A stretch of DNA of 64,000 bases, from NCBI GenBank assembly GCA_025060325.1, contig JANXBW010000016.1, positions 1 to 64,000 of the forward strand. Reading direction: 5' to 3'. The notes under the pieces were generated by a model. It saw nothing but the letters and a program-made list of their open reading frames with translations. It did no database searches and had not been told where the DNA came from. Positions 1 through 7,875 of this stretch are shown in pieces. Numbering within the stretch: position 1 is the first letter of the stretch; each line of letters starts with the position of its first letter. The translations under genes and the position numbers were made by a program. This DNA comes from Thermoguttaceae bacterium (GTDB lineage Bacteria; Planctomycetota; Planctomycetia; Pirellulales; Thermoguttaceae).

Positions 1-70
1 CCCGCCCCAACCGGCGGACCAGCCGCAGTTGCCGGGTAGTTTCGAGGAAGGTCTTGACTAGCTCGTTCAT
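1..70 (-). CDS. N-terminus of an unidentified protein, cut by the window edge
   Basis: Reading leftwards from an ATG at 70, an open frame runs to the window edge and begins MNELVKTFLETTRQLRLVRR. The upstream purine stretch (AGGGGCAG) is only a weak ribosome binding site. It lies in the same direction as the isochorismatase-PyrE gene, about 370 bp further downstream. Only 23 residues are visible, so no function can be given. Confidence 0.35.
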   Translation of the reverse strand, partial: MNELVKTFLETTRQLRLVRRLGR

Positions 71-438
71 TGCCCAACTGCCCCTAAATTGGTCACCGGC
101 AATGGACACTCCGACACAGGAAGGCCTTGGATGCCTGCGGGCCACACACCCGTCTCATAGCGGTGCCAGATGTGCAACACACAGGGCCTGGCTAACCACC
201 TTCTAGTTTATTTCGGGGCTCCGTCGCAAGCGATCCTGACCGCCAAGCTGGGGAAGCGCTTCGACCCTACCAGTTGCCCAGTCTGGTTCTTTCATTTAGC
301 CGGAAATTATTCGAAAAGAATTGGCAAGAATTTATCTTTCTGCCAACGAAGGCCGTGTGCACAAACTCCCTCGGGCGTTTACACACCATCTTCGATTTAC
401 CAAAATGGGCAATGCCCCACCCGCTATCAAGCCCGTTT
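71..438. other. Intergenic, no gene seen
   Basis: This stretch separates the fusion gene from the partial gene at the left edge. It includes an A/T-richer patch around 300-350 that could hold a promoter for the partial minus-strand gene, but I could not pair a convincing -35 and -10. No terminator hairpin followed by a T run is obvious. Confidence 0.5.
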
Positions 439-1641
439 TTACTGGCTTGCCGGCGGTTTGATCCCTAGGTCCTCGATCGTAAGTAGCGTTTGAAGGCTAA
501 GGCCGGCCTGAGCTAGCGCCTCCCGACCACCTTCCAATCTGTCGACAACGCCCACGACGCCGAGGACCTGCAGACCGAACTCCCAAGCTCGCTTTGCCGC
601 GGTAAGCGAAGATCCGCCCGTGGTCACCACATCTTCCACAATCACCGCTCGTTGACCGGGAGTGACCGGGCCTTCCACAAACCGCTGCGTACCGTGGCCC
701 TTTGCTTCCTTGCGGACCAAAAACCCGAGGACATTTTTTCCGCGCATGCCAGCCATTGTCACCACAGCACCCGTAATGGGATCCGCTCCGATAGCTAGCC
801 CGCCCACGGCATCCGGCAAAGTGCCCTGGGACTCAAACAGCTCAAGTATCCCGGCGCCAATGAGCCGGGCACCTTGCGGATCAAGCGTTACCTGCTTGAG
901 ATCAAGATAGTACGTTGACTTTTTGCCCGATGTTAACGTAAAGTCACCAAAGCGAAGGGCCTTTTCTTTGATAAGCGAGACAAGGGCATTCTTGTCATAA
1001 ATCCCTTGCTTCCCCCCAGTCTGTACTCCAGGAGGAGCTAATTGCGAGCCGGTGCCAGCCGCCGGTGCTTGCTCGCGAACGATGGCGCTTAGCTCCTTAA
1101 ACTCCCACGTTCCTGCTACCTCGCACCATTCAAAAAGTACAGCCTCTGTACTTGTCAGGATAGCGCCAGAGGCCTCCATCCGCCGCAGGGCTGCTTCATA
1201 ATCAACAACAAACCGCGATCCGACGGCATCAACCGGCACATAAACACGAAATCCTTCCGCGATTAAATCCAGCACGCTTTGCAGCACACACACATGGGCT
1301 TCGATACCGACTACGAGAACTTTGTGGCGATCGGCCGCCCGAAGCTCCCGAAAAATCTCTCCACATTCCCGACAGCTAAACATCAACTTCGAAGGCAGTG
1401 GGCCCAGCAAATCCCTAAGCTGCGGCACCGTTGGCCCCAAGCCCTTGGGATATTGCTCCGTGCCAAACACCGGCACCCCCAGAAGCTTAGCCGCTCGAAT
1501 TAGCCGGCCAATGTTCCACACAACCAGATGACCGCGATCAATCACTGGCAAAAGCCGCTCTTGTACATCAATGACCAGAAGTGCCGAATCGTGCCGGCAC
1601 ATTAGCTCCGGACTTCTGTGCGGGAGTGCCACTTCCGCCAT
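439..1641 (-). CDS. pyrE: Isochorismatase-family hydrolase fused to orotate phosphoribosyltransferase
   Basis: This 400-residue protein has two complete domains. Residues ~15-190 match the isochorismatase-like cysteine hydrolases: the triad positions are present as Asp25 (VIDVQE), Lys85 (PSKLMFSC) and Cys118 (EAHVC), and TEQYPKGLGPT is the family signature. Residues ~215-400 are orotate phosphoribosyltransferase, which makes orotidine monophosphate from orotate and PRPP in pyrimidine synthesis. They show the catalytic loop RKEAKGHGT, the PRPP-binding VIVEDVVTTGGSS and the family-typical IEDL end. An Ala/Gly/Pro/Gln-rich linker joins them and contains no in-frame ATG or GTG. The ATG at 1641 has GGAGG eight bases upstream. 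Stand-alone PyrE is about 180-220 residues, so each half is full length. The substrate of the hydrolase half is unknown; a role in pyrimidine metabolism is only inferred from the fusion. Confidence 0.9.
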   Translation of the reverse strand: MAEVALPHRSPELMCRHDSALLVIDVQERLLPVIDRGHLVVWNIGRLIRAAKLLGVPVFGTEQYPKGLGPTVPQLRDLLGPLPSKLMFSCRECGEIFRELRAADRHKVLVVGIEAHVCVLQSVLDLIAEGFRVYVPVDAVGSRFVVDYEAALRRMEASGAILTSTEAVLFEWCEVAGTWEFKELSAIVREQAPAAGTGSQLAPPGVQTGGKQGIYDKNALVSLIKEKALRFGDFTLTSGKKSTYYLDLKQVTLDPQGARLIGAGILELFESQGTLPDAVGGLAIGADPITGAVVTMAGMRGKNVLGFLVRKEAKGHGTQRFVEGPVTPGQRAVIVEDVVTTGGSSLTAAKRAWEFGLQVLGVVGVVDRLEGGREALAQAGLSLQTLLTIEDLGIKPPASQ

Positions 1642-1719
1642 TTAGCCAACCTCCAACTACCTGTGCGCTTGCTTCCCATCACACGGCCAAAGGCAGTGTG
1701 CGCATGGTATCGACCCACA

Positions 1720-1760
1720 GCGCAAAAACAAAGCCCCAGGGACTAACCCCCGGGGCTTTG
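1720..1760 (-). terminator. Intrinsic terminator after the Cys/Pro-rich gene
   Basis: AAAGCCCC (1730-1737) pairs perfectly with GGGGCTTT (1752-1759). Read on the minus strand the hairpin is followed by TTTGTTTTTGCG. It lies about 160 bp beyond the stop at 1917 and just before the fusion gene's start region at 1641. Confidence 0.7.
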
Positions 1761-1916
1761 GTGGAGTTCCCTAACGGCAGCGGCAAGCGTCTGCTAGTCG
1801 AAGGGTGCGCCGATAACGCCTACGGGTATCCTAAAACCTGTAAGAGCACGGCCCTTCAGGCCCAAATAGAACCGAAGAACTGCTATGGCCTCTGGCAGCT
1901 TCCGAAGCGCTGCGTT

Positions 1917-2726
1917 TTAAGACTGTTGCTCAGAGGCAGCCTGAGCCTGCTCCCCTTGCTGCTCCGGCTTTTGTTCCTGGGTGGCAGGCTTTTCCTCGGC
2001 GGCCGGGGCCTCTGTGCTTTCAGGCTTAGGTTGCTCCTGCGGCATGGCCTGCGGCGCCGGCTCCTGCGGGGCCGCTTGCTCAGGCTGAGCAGCTGGCTGG
2101 CTGGGAGCTTCCGGAGCAGGCGCGGCTTCTTGCTTTTCCTCGGCCATCGCTGCAGGCGCTTCGGGCGCGGCCGGCGGAGCTAGTGGAGCCGCCGGTGCCT
2201 CTACTGCCGGTGCCGGCGGTGATTGCGGTGCGGGTTCCGCCCGAGGCTGCTCAGCGGGCGGAGCTTGAGCTGGCGGAGCCGGCGCCGCTTCCGGAGCCGG
2301 GGGCACTGAAGGCATAGCCCCTTGCGGGGGAACTTGCACTGCCTCGGGAGCCGGGGTCACCTCTGGCTTCTCTGGCTGAGGTGGCTGCTGGGGTTCGGCG
2401 GGTGGGGCGGGCTTTTCCTCCGTCACTGCCGGAGGCGCCTTGGGTGCCTCCGGAGCCTGTGTGGGCTCGCTCACCGGCTTCTCTTCTTTCGGAGCGGCTG
2501 GAGCAACTTCCGCCGGCGGTTGCGGTTGTTCCACAGCAGGGGGGCACGGCGGCACGCACCAAGTTGGGCAGCAGTAAACCGGACAACATGGCCGGCAACA
2601 TCGAACCACTACCGGACAGCATCGCCATCGGTATAACAGCCGGCACAAGAGTCCGGCCTGGGTGACCTCCGCCCAACCTAAGGCCACCACCGCAGCGAGC
2701 GCTAGCCACACAAGTCTTCGTCGCAT
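1917..2726 (-). CDS. Exported protein with Cys-rich segment and Pro/Ala/Glu-rich tail
   Basis: The 269-residue product starts with a signal peptide (RRRLVWLALAAVVALGWAEV). Residues ~25-65 then hold eleven cysteines, several as CC pairs (RCC, RCC, PCC, YCC), among aromatic and proline residues. The remaining ~200 residues are low-complexity Pro/Ala/Glu/Gln with no hydrophobic core. The ATG at 2726 has GGAGG seven bases upstream, supporting the start. I do not recognise a family. The layout fits a planctomycete cell-envelope protein whose cysteine block is cross-linked or binds metal and whose tail is an unstructured spacer, but that is inference. A terminator lies downstream at 1720-1760. Confidence 0.75.
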   Translation of the reverse strand: MRRRLVWLALAAVVALGWAEVTQAGLLCRLLYRWRCCPVVVRCCRPCCPVYCCPTWCVPPCPPAVEQPQPPAEVAPAAPKEEKPVSEPTQAPEAPKAPPAVTEEKPAPPAEPQQPPQPEKPEVTPAPEAVQVPPQGAMPSVPPAPEAAPAPPAQAPPAEQPRAEPAPQSPPAPAVEAPAAPLAPPAAPEAPAAMAEEKQEAAPAPEAPSQPAAQPEQAAPQEPAPQAMPQEQPKPESTEAPAAEEKPATQEQKPEQQGEQAQAASEQQS

Positions 2727-3442
2727 TGGTACACCTCCTCTCTTGTCAGCCCGAAGGTTCCGAGCAACTTAAAAGCTCACGCTCATTCGGAAAGGCTACT
2801 CTCCGCAAAATTTCCCAAGGAAAACCTTTCTTGTTTCTCCAGTTTCTCGAGTTTACTTTGCCGGGATATCCTTCGCAATAACCCAAAGCGAGGATCCTTT
2901 GCTTTCCCCCACCGCGTAAGTTCCGCATAACTCCTTCGGTTTGTTCCGGCGGTACGCCTACTAACAACGAAACCCGACGTCGCCCCCGGGCCTCGTTACG
3001 GATTCGAAACGCCATCGTTCTTTTCCCGGAGGAGCTTACCCGCACCAATGTCCTTTTGATCCCATTATAGCGGGGGTCAGCCTGCCCTCTATCGCGGAGA
3101 AAGAGCACAAAATGATTATTACGCGGCATAATATGCCGATATTAAGACGCCCATTAAAGCTGCATGTTCTAGCGCGTGGTTGCAGCCGGCTTTCGCCCCG
3201 GCGGGGGTCGGGCTGGGCGACGATTAGTAGACCCGGCCCCCGGCAGTTACCGATGGGGAAAGCGTGTGAGCCCGGCTCGCCGGACGGCTTTCACGATGCC
3301 CTCGACCAGGGATAGACCCCGAGGTTGGCGCGAACTGGACTAGCCCAGCGCCCGCTTCCTCCCCCCGGCCAAACGCGGATTGCTCCGGGCTTCCCCTCAA
3401 ACCGAAGCCAAGTCACGAGATGACGCGGGAGGAAAACGATCG
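2727..3442. other. Divergent intergenic region between the Cys/Pro-rich gene and ileS
   Basis: About 700 bp separate two genes reading away from each other. A perfect TATAAT on the minus strand (3069 to 3064) could be the -10 of the Cys/Pro-rich gene, leaving a leader of ~330 nt. A 127-codon minus-strand frame (2746-3129) fills that leader, but its composition (Arg/Gly-rich, no recognisable domain) does not look like a gene. A 15-bp palindrome at 3124-3138 is listed separately. The part nearest ileS is GC-rich and shows nothing I can name. Confidence 0.5.
3124..3138. promoter_or_regulatory. 15-bp perfect palindrome, possible operator
   Basis: CGGCATAATATGCCG is a perfect inverted repeat around a central A, in the divergent region between a minus-strand gene and ileS. 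It includes CATAAT, close to a -10 element. Its position and symmetry fit a repressor site, but no -35 is convincing and no regulator can be assigned. Confidence 0.3.
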
Positions 3443-6400
3443 ATGTTTCGCGAGGTCGACAGCTCGGTTCATTTTCCGTCGTTGGAAGAGGAAATCCTAA
3501 AGTTTTGGAAGGAGCACCGCATCTACGATCGCTCCCTGGAGCTGCGGCGCGGTGGGCCACGATTTGTCTTCTACGAAGGTCCTCCCACGGCCAATGGGCT
3601 ACCCCATCCGGGCCACTGCCTCACCCGAGCGATAAAGGATCTTTTCCCGCGATATCGCACGATGCGGGGCTACTACTGCGAGCGAAAAGCCGGCTGGGAT
3701 ACCCACGGTCTACCGGTGGAGGTGGAGGTGTCCAAAGAGCTGGGCCTTCACTCAAAGGCTCAGATCGAAGCCTACGGCGTCGAGCCCTTTATCCACAAGT
3801 GCTTGGAAAGCGTCTTTCGCTACAAGAAGGAATGGGAGGACCTAACGGAGCGGTTGGGTTTTTGGATCCATCTTGAGGAAGCATATATCACCTGCAGTCG
3901 CGAGTATGTGGAGAGCGTATGGTGGGCCCTCAAGACGCTTTTCGACCGAGGGCTCCTCTATCAGGGATATAAAATCGTCTGGTGGTGGGCGCAGGGGGGG
4001 ACGGTGCTGTCCTCGGCCGAAGTTGGCCAGGGCTATCGCCAAGTAGCCGACCCTAGCGTTTACGTCCGTTTACCCTTGCTGGACGAACCGGATGTTGACC
4101 TCCTCATCTGGACCACTACTCCCTGGACTCTTCCCTGTAACCAGTTTGTCGCCGTCAAACCGGACCTTGAGTATGTGGTCATGAAACTAGACGGCGACGA
4201 CCGCCGGGTGATTGTGGCGGCTGCCTTGGCAGAGCAAGTAGCGGCCAAAGTTGGCAAGTCGTACACGATCGAACGCTCTTTTCTCGGCCAAGCACTGATC
4301 GGGAAGCGCTACCGGCCGCCGTTTGATTATTACTGGGGCAAAGACGGAAACCGAACGGGGCGACTGAAGAACGGCGGGGAGGAATACATTGCCTGGCGAG
4401 TGGTTGGGGCCGATTTTGTCACCATCGATACAGGCACCGGTGTCGTTCACCAAGCCCCGGCATTCGGGGAGGTTGACTACGAGGTACTTCTGACCGAGCA
4501 GGCCCGGTTCGAAGAGGGCCAAGGACCGCCGCTTATTTGCGGGGTAGCTCCCGACGGAACATTTACCACCGAGGTGCCCGACTACCAAGGGCGGTGGGTC
4601 AAGGACGCCGATCCGGACATCATCCGGGCCTTGCGGGCCAAGGGTATCCTTTTCCACGCGGAGCAATATGTTCACGAATATCCCTTCTGTTGGCGCGCGG
4701 AGGAAGATCCCCTGCTTCAGTACCCGCGAAAAAGCTGGTTTATCCGTACCCGGCAATTTCGCGAGCAAATGCTCGCCAACAACAAACTGATCAATTGGCT
4801 ACCCCCAGAGATTCGCGACGGTCGGTTTGGCAACTTTCTGGAAACAAATGTCGACTGGGCTTTATCACGGGAGCGGTGGTGGGGAACACCGCTGCCCATC
4901 TGGGTCTGCGAAGCCAGCGGTTACGCGGAGGCCATCGGCAGCTATGCCGAGCTCCTTTCCAAGCCGGATGTCCAGGGAACGGAAGTTTGGGAGCAAGCCA
5001 AGGCCCAGCGACCGGATTTGCCGGACGATCTTGTCGTCCACAAGCCGTACATCGACGCGATCACGTATGCTTCGCCTAAAGTCCCGGGAGCACGGATGCG
5101 CCGGGTGCCGGATGTGATCGACTGCTGGTTTGATTCGGGCGCCATGCCGTTTGCGCAGTGGGGCTTCCCGCACGTACCCGGCTCGGCCGAACGATTCCTG
5201 GAACAATTCCCGGCCGATTTCATTAGCGAGGCAATCGACCAGACCCGCGGATGGTTTTACAGCCTGCTGGCTATCAGCACACTTTTATTCGGTGAACATG
5301 CGGATAGATTGCCTCCGGCCGAGGCGTTTCGCCAAGGCAAGCCGGCTGCCATTCCCTGGCCGCACCCCTTCCGCAATTGCGTGGTTTTGGGGCTTATGCT
5401 TGCTGAATGGTGGGAAAGCAGCGACGGCAAGCGCCGCTTCCTAACGGAAGCGGAAGCCCGGGCCGCCTGCGGCACCCGGGTGGTGCGCAAGGTGGGCAAG
5501 ATGTCAAAACACCTCCGGAACTACCGACCTCCCCAGGAGATCTTTAATAGTTACGGGGCCGATGCCCTGCGCTGGTATTTCTTCGCCTGCCAGCCGCCGT
5601 GGACATCCATCATTTATAGCGAGCAGGCGATCAAGGACTCGATGTCCGAATTTCTCCTGCGGTTATGGAATGTTTACAGCTTCTTTGTCATCTACGCCAA
5701 TATCGATCATTTTGAGCCGGAAAAACGGATCGCGGGCCAAGCCGACCAGTTGACACCGGCCACTCTGTGCCGAGGCGAAGGCTATCGCCCCTATGCCCAG
5801 CGAAGCGAACTAGACCGCTGGATCTTGACGGAGCTAACCCGGACCACAGCTGCCGTTATCGAGGCAATGGACCGTTACGACAACTTCTCCGCCTGCCGAG
5901 CACTCCACGAGTTTGTGGACGCCCTATCCAATTGGTATGTGCGGCGGAGCCGGGGCCGGTTCTGGACGGGGGAGGCATCCCAAGATAAGACCGATGCCCA
6001 CTGGACCTTGTACGAGTGCCTCATCACCCTCTCGAAATTGGTGGCGCCTTTCATCCCCTTTACGGCAGAGGCTATCTGGCAGAACCTTGCGGTCCAAGCC
6101 TTTGGGGATCGCGTCCGCGAAAGTGTACACCTGTGCGATTATCCCCAACCACAACCCGAATATGTTGATGATGTACTTGCCGCCCGAATGGCGGTTGTTC
6201 GGGAGATTGTCTCCTTGGGCCGAAGCGCGCGAATGAGCGCTAAACTGAAGGTTCGGCAGCCGCTGCGTCAAGTGGAGGTGGTGCTGGCGGATAAGTTGCT
6301 CCGCCCCTGGCTGGAGGAACATAGTAGCCTCATCGCGGAAGAACTTAACGTGAAACAGGTGGCCTTTGTCGATCAGGCGGAAAAATATATCCGCTACGAG

Positions 6401-6949
6401 GTTCTCCCCGACTGGAAGCGTCTTGGGCCACGGCTAGGGAGGCGCTTGCCGGAACTGAAAGAGTGGTTAGCCCAGGTGGACGGCAGCCAAGTGCTCCGGC
6501 GGTTGGAAGAAAAGGGGATGCTGACGGCGGAACTTCCATCCGGTCCGGTGGAACTGAGCCGAGAGGATCTTCAAGTGCGACTTCACCCCAAGCCGGGCTG
6601 GACAGCCGCACAGGGCAGGTCGGCCGTGGTCATTCTTTCCACCGAAGTTGACGAAGCCTTGCTGGTGGAGGGGGTGGCCCGGGAGTTGGCCCATGTCGTC
6701 AACACATGCCGGCGGCAGGCGGGATGTCGCTATACGGACCGCATCCGTCTCTCCGTGGTGAGTTCAAGCGACTTGGTCAGGCAAGCCGTCCGCGATTTCC
6801 ACCACTACCTCTGCCAGGAAACCCTCGCTGTGGAGCTTACCACCGATCCCCTTGTGAGCTGCAACCCGATGCCGGCCAAGGTGGGCGATGATTCTGTCAC
6901 AATCTATCTGGAAGTAGCCGAAGGGTCCCCCGCGTGCTCGACCGGTTGA
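3443..6949 (+). CDS. ileS: Isoleucyl-tRNA synthetase, type 2 (eukaryote/archaea-like)
   Basis: Charges tRNA-Ile with isoleucine. The class I signatures are present: HPGH at residues 55-58 for HIGH, and KMSKH near residue 687 for KMSKS. The context YYCERKAGWDTHGLPVEVEV, the KMSKHLRNY form and the ~1168-residue length all point to the longer IleRS type 2 rather than the ~930-residue common bacterial type 1. Type 2 enzymes are generally insensitive to mupirocin. The editing domain (CP1) includes DFVTIDTGTGVVHQAPAFGEVDY, and the C-terminus has RELAHVVNTCRRQAGCRYTDRI, also type-2-like. I start at the ATG at 3443 because GGGAGGAAAA precedes it; the frame is open upstream to 3380 but without a ribosome site. 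A weak hairpin overlaps the stop. Confidence 0.95.
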   Translation: MFREVDSSVHFPSLEEEILKFWKEHRIYDRSLELRRGGPRFVFYEGPPTANGLPHPGHCLTRAIKDLFPRYRTMRGYYCERKAGWDTHGLPVEVEVSKELGLHSKAQIEAYGVEPFIHKCLESVFRYKKEWEDLTERLGFWIHLEEAYITCSREYVESVWWALKTLFDRGLLYQGYKIVWWWAQGGTVLSSAEVGQGYRQVADPSVYVRLPLLDEPDVDLLIWTTTPWTLPCNQFVAVKPDLEYVVMKLDGDDRRVIVAAALAEQVAAKVGKSYTIERSFLGQALIGKRYRPPFDYYWGKDGNRTGRLKNGGEEYIAWRVVGADFVTIDTGTGVVHQAPAFGEVDYEVLLTEQARFEEGQGPPLICGVAPDGTFTTEVPDYQGRWVKDADPDIIRALRAKGILFHAEQYVHEYPFCWRAEEDPLLQYPRKSWFIRTRQFREQMLANNKLINWLPPEIRDGRFGNFLETNVDWALSRERWWGTPLPIWVCEASGYAEAIGSYAELLSKPDVQGTEVWEQAKAQRPDLPDDLVVHKPYIDAITYASPKVPGARMRRVPDVIDCWFDSGAMPFAQWGFPHVPGSAERFLEQFPADFISEAIDQTRGWFYSLLAISTLLFGEHADRLPPAEAFRQGKPAAIPWPHPFRNCVVLGLMLAEWWESSDGKRRFLTEAEARAACGTRVVRKVGKMSKHLRNYRPPQEIFNSYGADALRWYFFACQPPWTSIIYSEQAIKDSMSEFLLRLWNVYSFFVIYANIDHFEPEKRIAGQADQLTPATLCRGEGYRPYAQRSELDRWILTELTRTTAAVIEAMDRYDNFSACRALHEFVDALSNWYVRRSRGRFWTGEASQDKTDAHWTLYECLITLSKLVAPFIPFTAEAIWQNLAVQAFGDRVRESVHLCDYPQPQPEYVDDVLAARMAVVREIVSLGRSARMSAKLKVRQPLRQVEVVLADKLLRPWLEEHSSLIAEELNVKQVAFVDQAEKYIRYEVLPDWKRLGPRLGRRLPELKEWLAQVDGSQVLRRLEEKGMLTAELPSGPVELSREDLQVRLHPKPGWTAAQGRSAVVILSTEVDEALLVEGVARELAHVVNTCRRQAGCRYTDRIRLSVVSSSDLVRQAVRDFHHYLCQETLAVELTTDPLVSCNPMPAKVGDDSVTIYLEVAEGSPACSTG

Positions 6950-6969
6950 AAAAAGCGGCCTGGTCTTTT
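6940..6969 (+). terminator. Weak terminator overlapping the ileS stop
   Basis: GACCGG (6940-6945) can pair with CC-T-GGTC (6959-6965), with one bulged T, and TTTT follows. It spans the TGA stop. The stem is short, so read-through into the PurN-like gene 70 bp on is possible. Confidence 0.3.
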
Positions 6970-7039
6970 CATCGCGGTGACTGAGGGGTAGAATCGCGAA
7001 GAGGCAAGTTTATCCACAACGGGCAATAGGAGGCTCCTG

Positions 7040-7714
7040 GTGTCGATTCCTCGATTCGAACGAACACCGCTGCGACTAGCTGCCCTCATCTCCGGCCGAG
7101 GAAGAGCCTTGGAAAATCTTATCCAGCGTTCCGAAGCCGGCACACTCAATGCCCGGGTTGTGCTTGTCATGGCACCCAGCACCCGTACCCCAGGCTTACA
7201 GGTGGCCGAAAAAAGGGGCATCCCCATACGCATTGTTAGTGCCGGCGATTACGCACCCCTCATTGTGGAAGAACAAATTGCCCGGTTTAGCGACGCCGTC
7301 TTCGCCGCGTGTCAACAAGCGCAAGTGGACCTACTGGTTTTGGCGGGATTTGTGGGGCGAATCCGCGTCCCCCCGTCTTTCGCCTATCGAGTTATCTCCA
7401 CTCATCCGGCATTAACGCCGGCTTTTTCTGACCCGCATCTATTTGGCTTGCAAGTTTACGAAGCCGTGGTGGCCTATGGGGTCAAAATCACCGGCTGCAC
7501 TGTCCATTTTGTGGACGATCATCCCCACCTTGGGCCGGTGATCTTTCAACAGCCGGTGGAGGTGCGGGAACATGACACCGTCACTTCCCTTGAAGCCCGG
7601 GTATTCGCCCTGGAGTGCGATCTTTTGCCGGAAGCGATTAACCTTCTTGCTGCCAACCGATTGGTAGCCGATGGTCGTCGGGTCCGGATCCTCCCGCCAC
7701 CGGGGGCTTCGTAA
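7040..7714 (+). CDS. PurN-like formyltransferase homologue with altered active site
   Basis: The 224-residue frame aligns along its whole length with glycinamide ribonucleotide (GAR) formyltransferase, which adds the first formyl group in purine synthesis. Clear landmarks are VDLLVLAGFVGRI, STHPALTPAF and GCTVHFVDDHPHLGPVIFQQ. Key positions differ. By E. coli numbering, catalytic Asn106 is Ser, Asp144 is His and only His108 remains; in the phosphate loop, Ser12 and Asn13 are Arg and Ala (SGRGRAL instead of SGNGSNL). The GTG at 7040 follows AGGAGG, so the gene looks translated. It could be a paralogue with another function, an enzyme with shifted residues, or a decaying copy; the frame is intact. 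I therefore withhold the gene symbol. Confidence 0.8.
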   Translation: MSIPRFERTPLRLAALISGRGRALENLIQRSEAGTLNARVVLVMAPSTRTPGLQVAEKRGIPIRIVSAGDYAPLIVEEQIARFSDAVFAACQQAQVDLLVLAGFVGRIRVPPSFAYRVISTHPALTPAFSDPHLFGLQVYEAVVAYGVKITGCTVHFVDDHPHLGPVIFQQPVEVREHDTVTSLEARVFALECDLLPEAINLLAANRLVADGRRVRILPPPGAS

Positions 7715-7875
7715 CCCGGGCCGACCAAGCTAATCGAATTTCCCCCCACAAGAATCTCCCACGGCCAACTCCTGCGGTAAAGTCGTCGACAAATCTCCGT
7801 TGACAAAGGGTTTTCGTCGGCCAGTGGGGAGGTCCAGAGGATTAGAGCAAACAAAGCCCATTTCATATCGAGGGG

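Noticed and set aside
2746-3129. 127-codon minus-strand frame upstream of the Cys/Pro-rich gene
   Set aside because: Arg/Gly-rich, no ribosome site, no motif; it lies in a region that looks like a leader and divergent promoter.
7546-7866. Minus-strand frame with a signal-like start (KWALFALILWTSPLADE)
   Set aside because: It overlaps the PurN-like gene in antisense, and its later part is Arg/Ser-rich noise.
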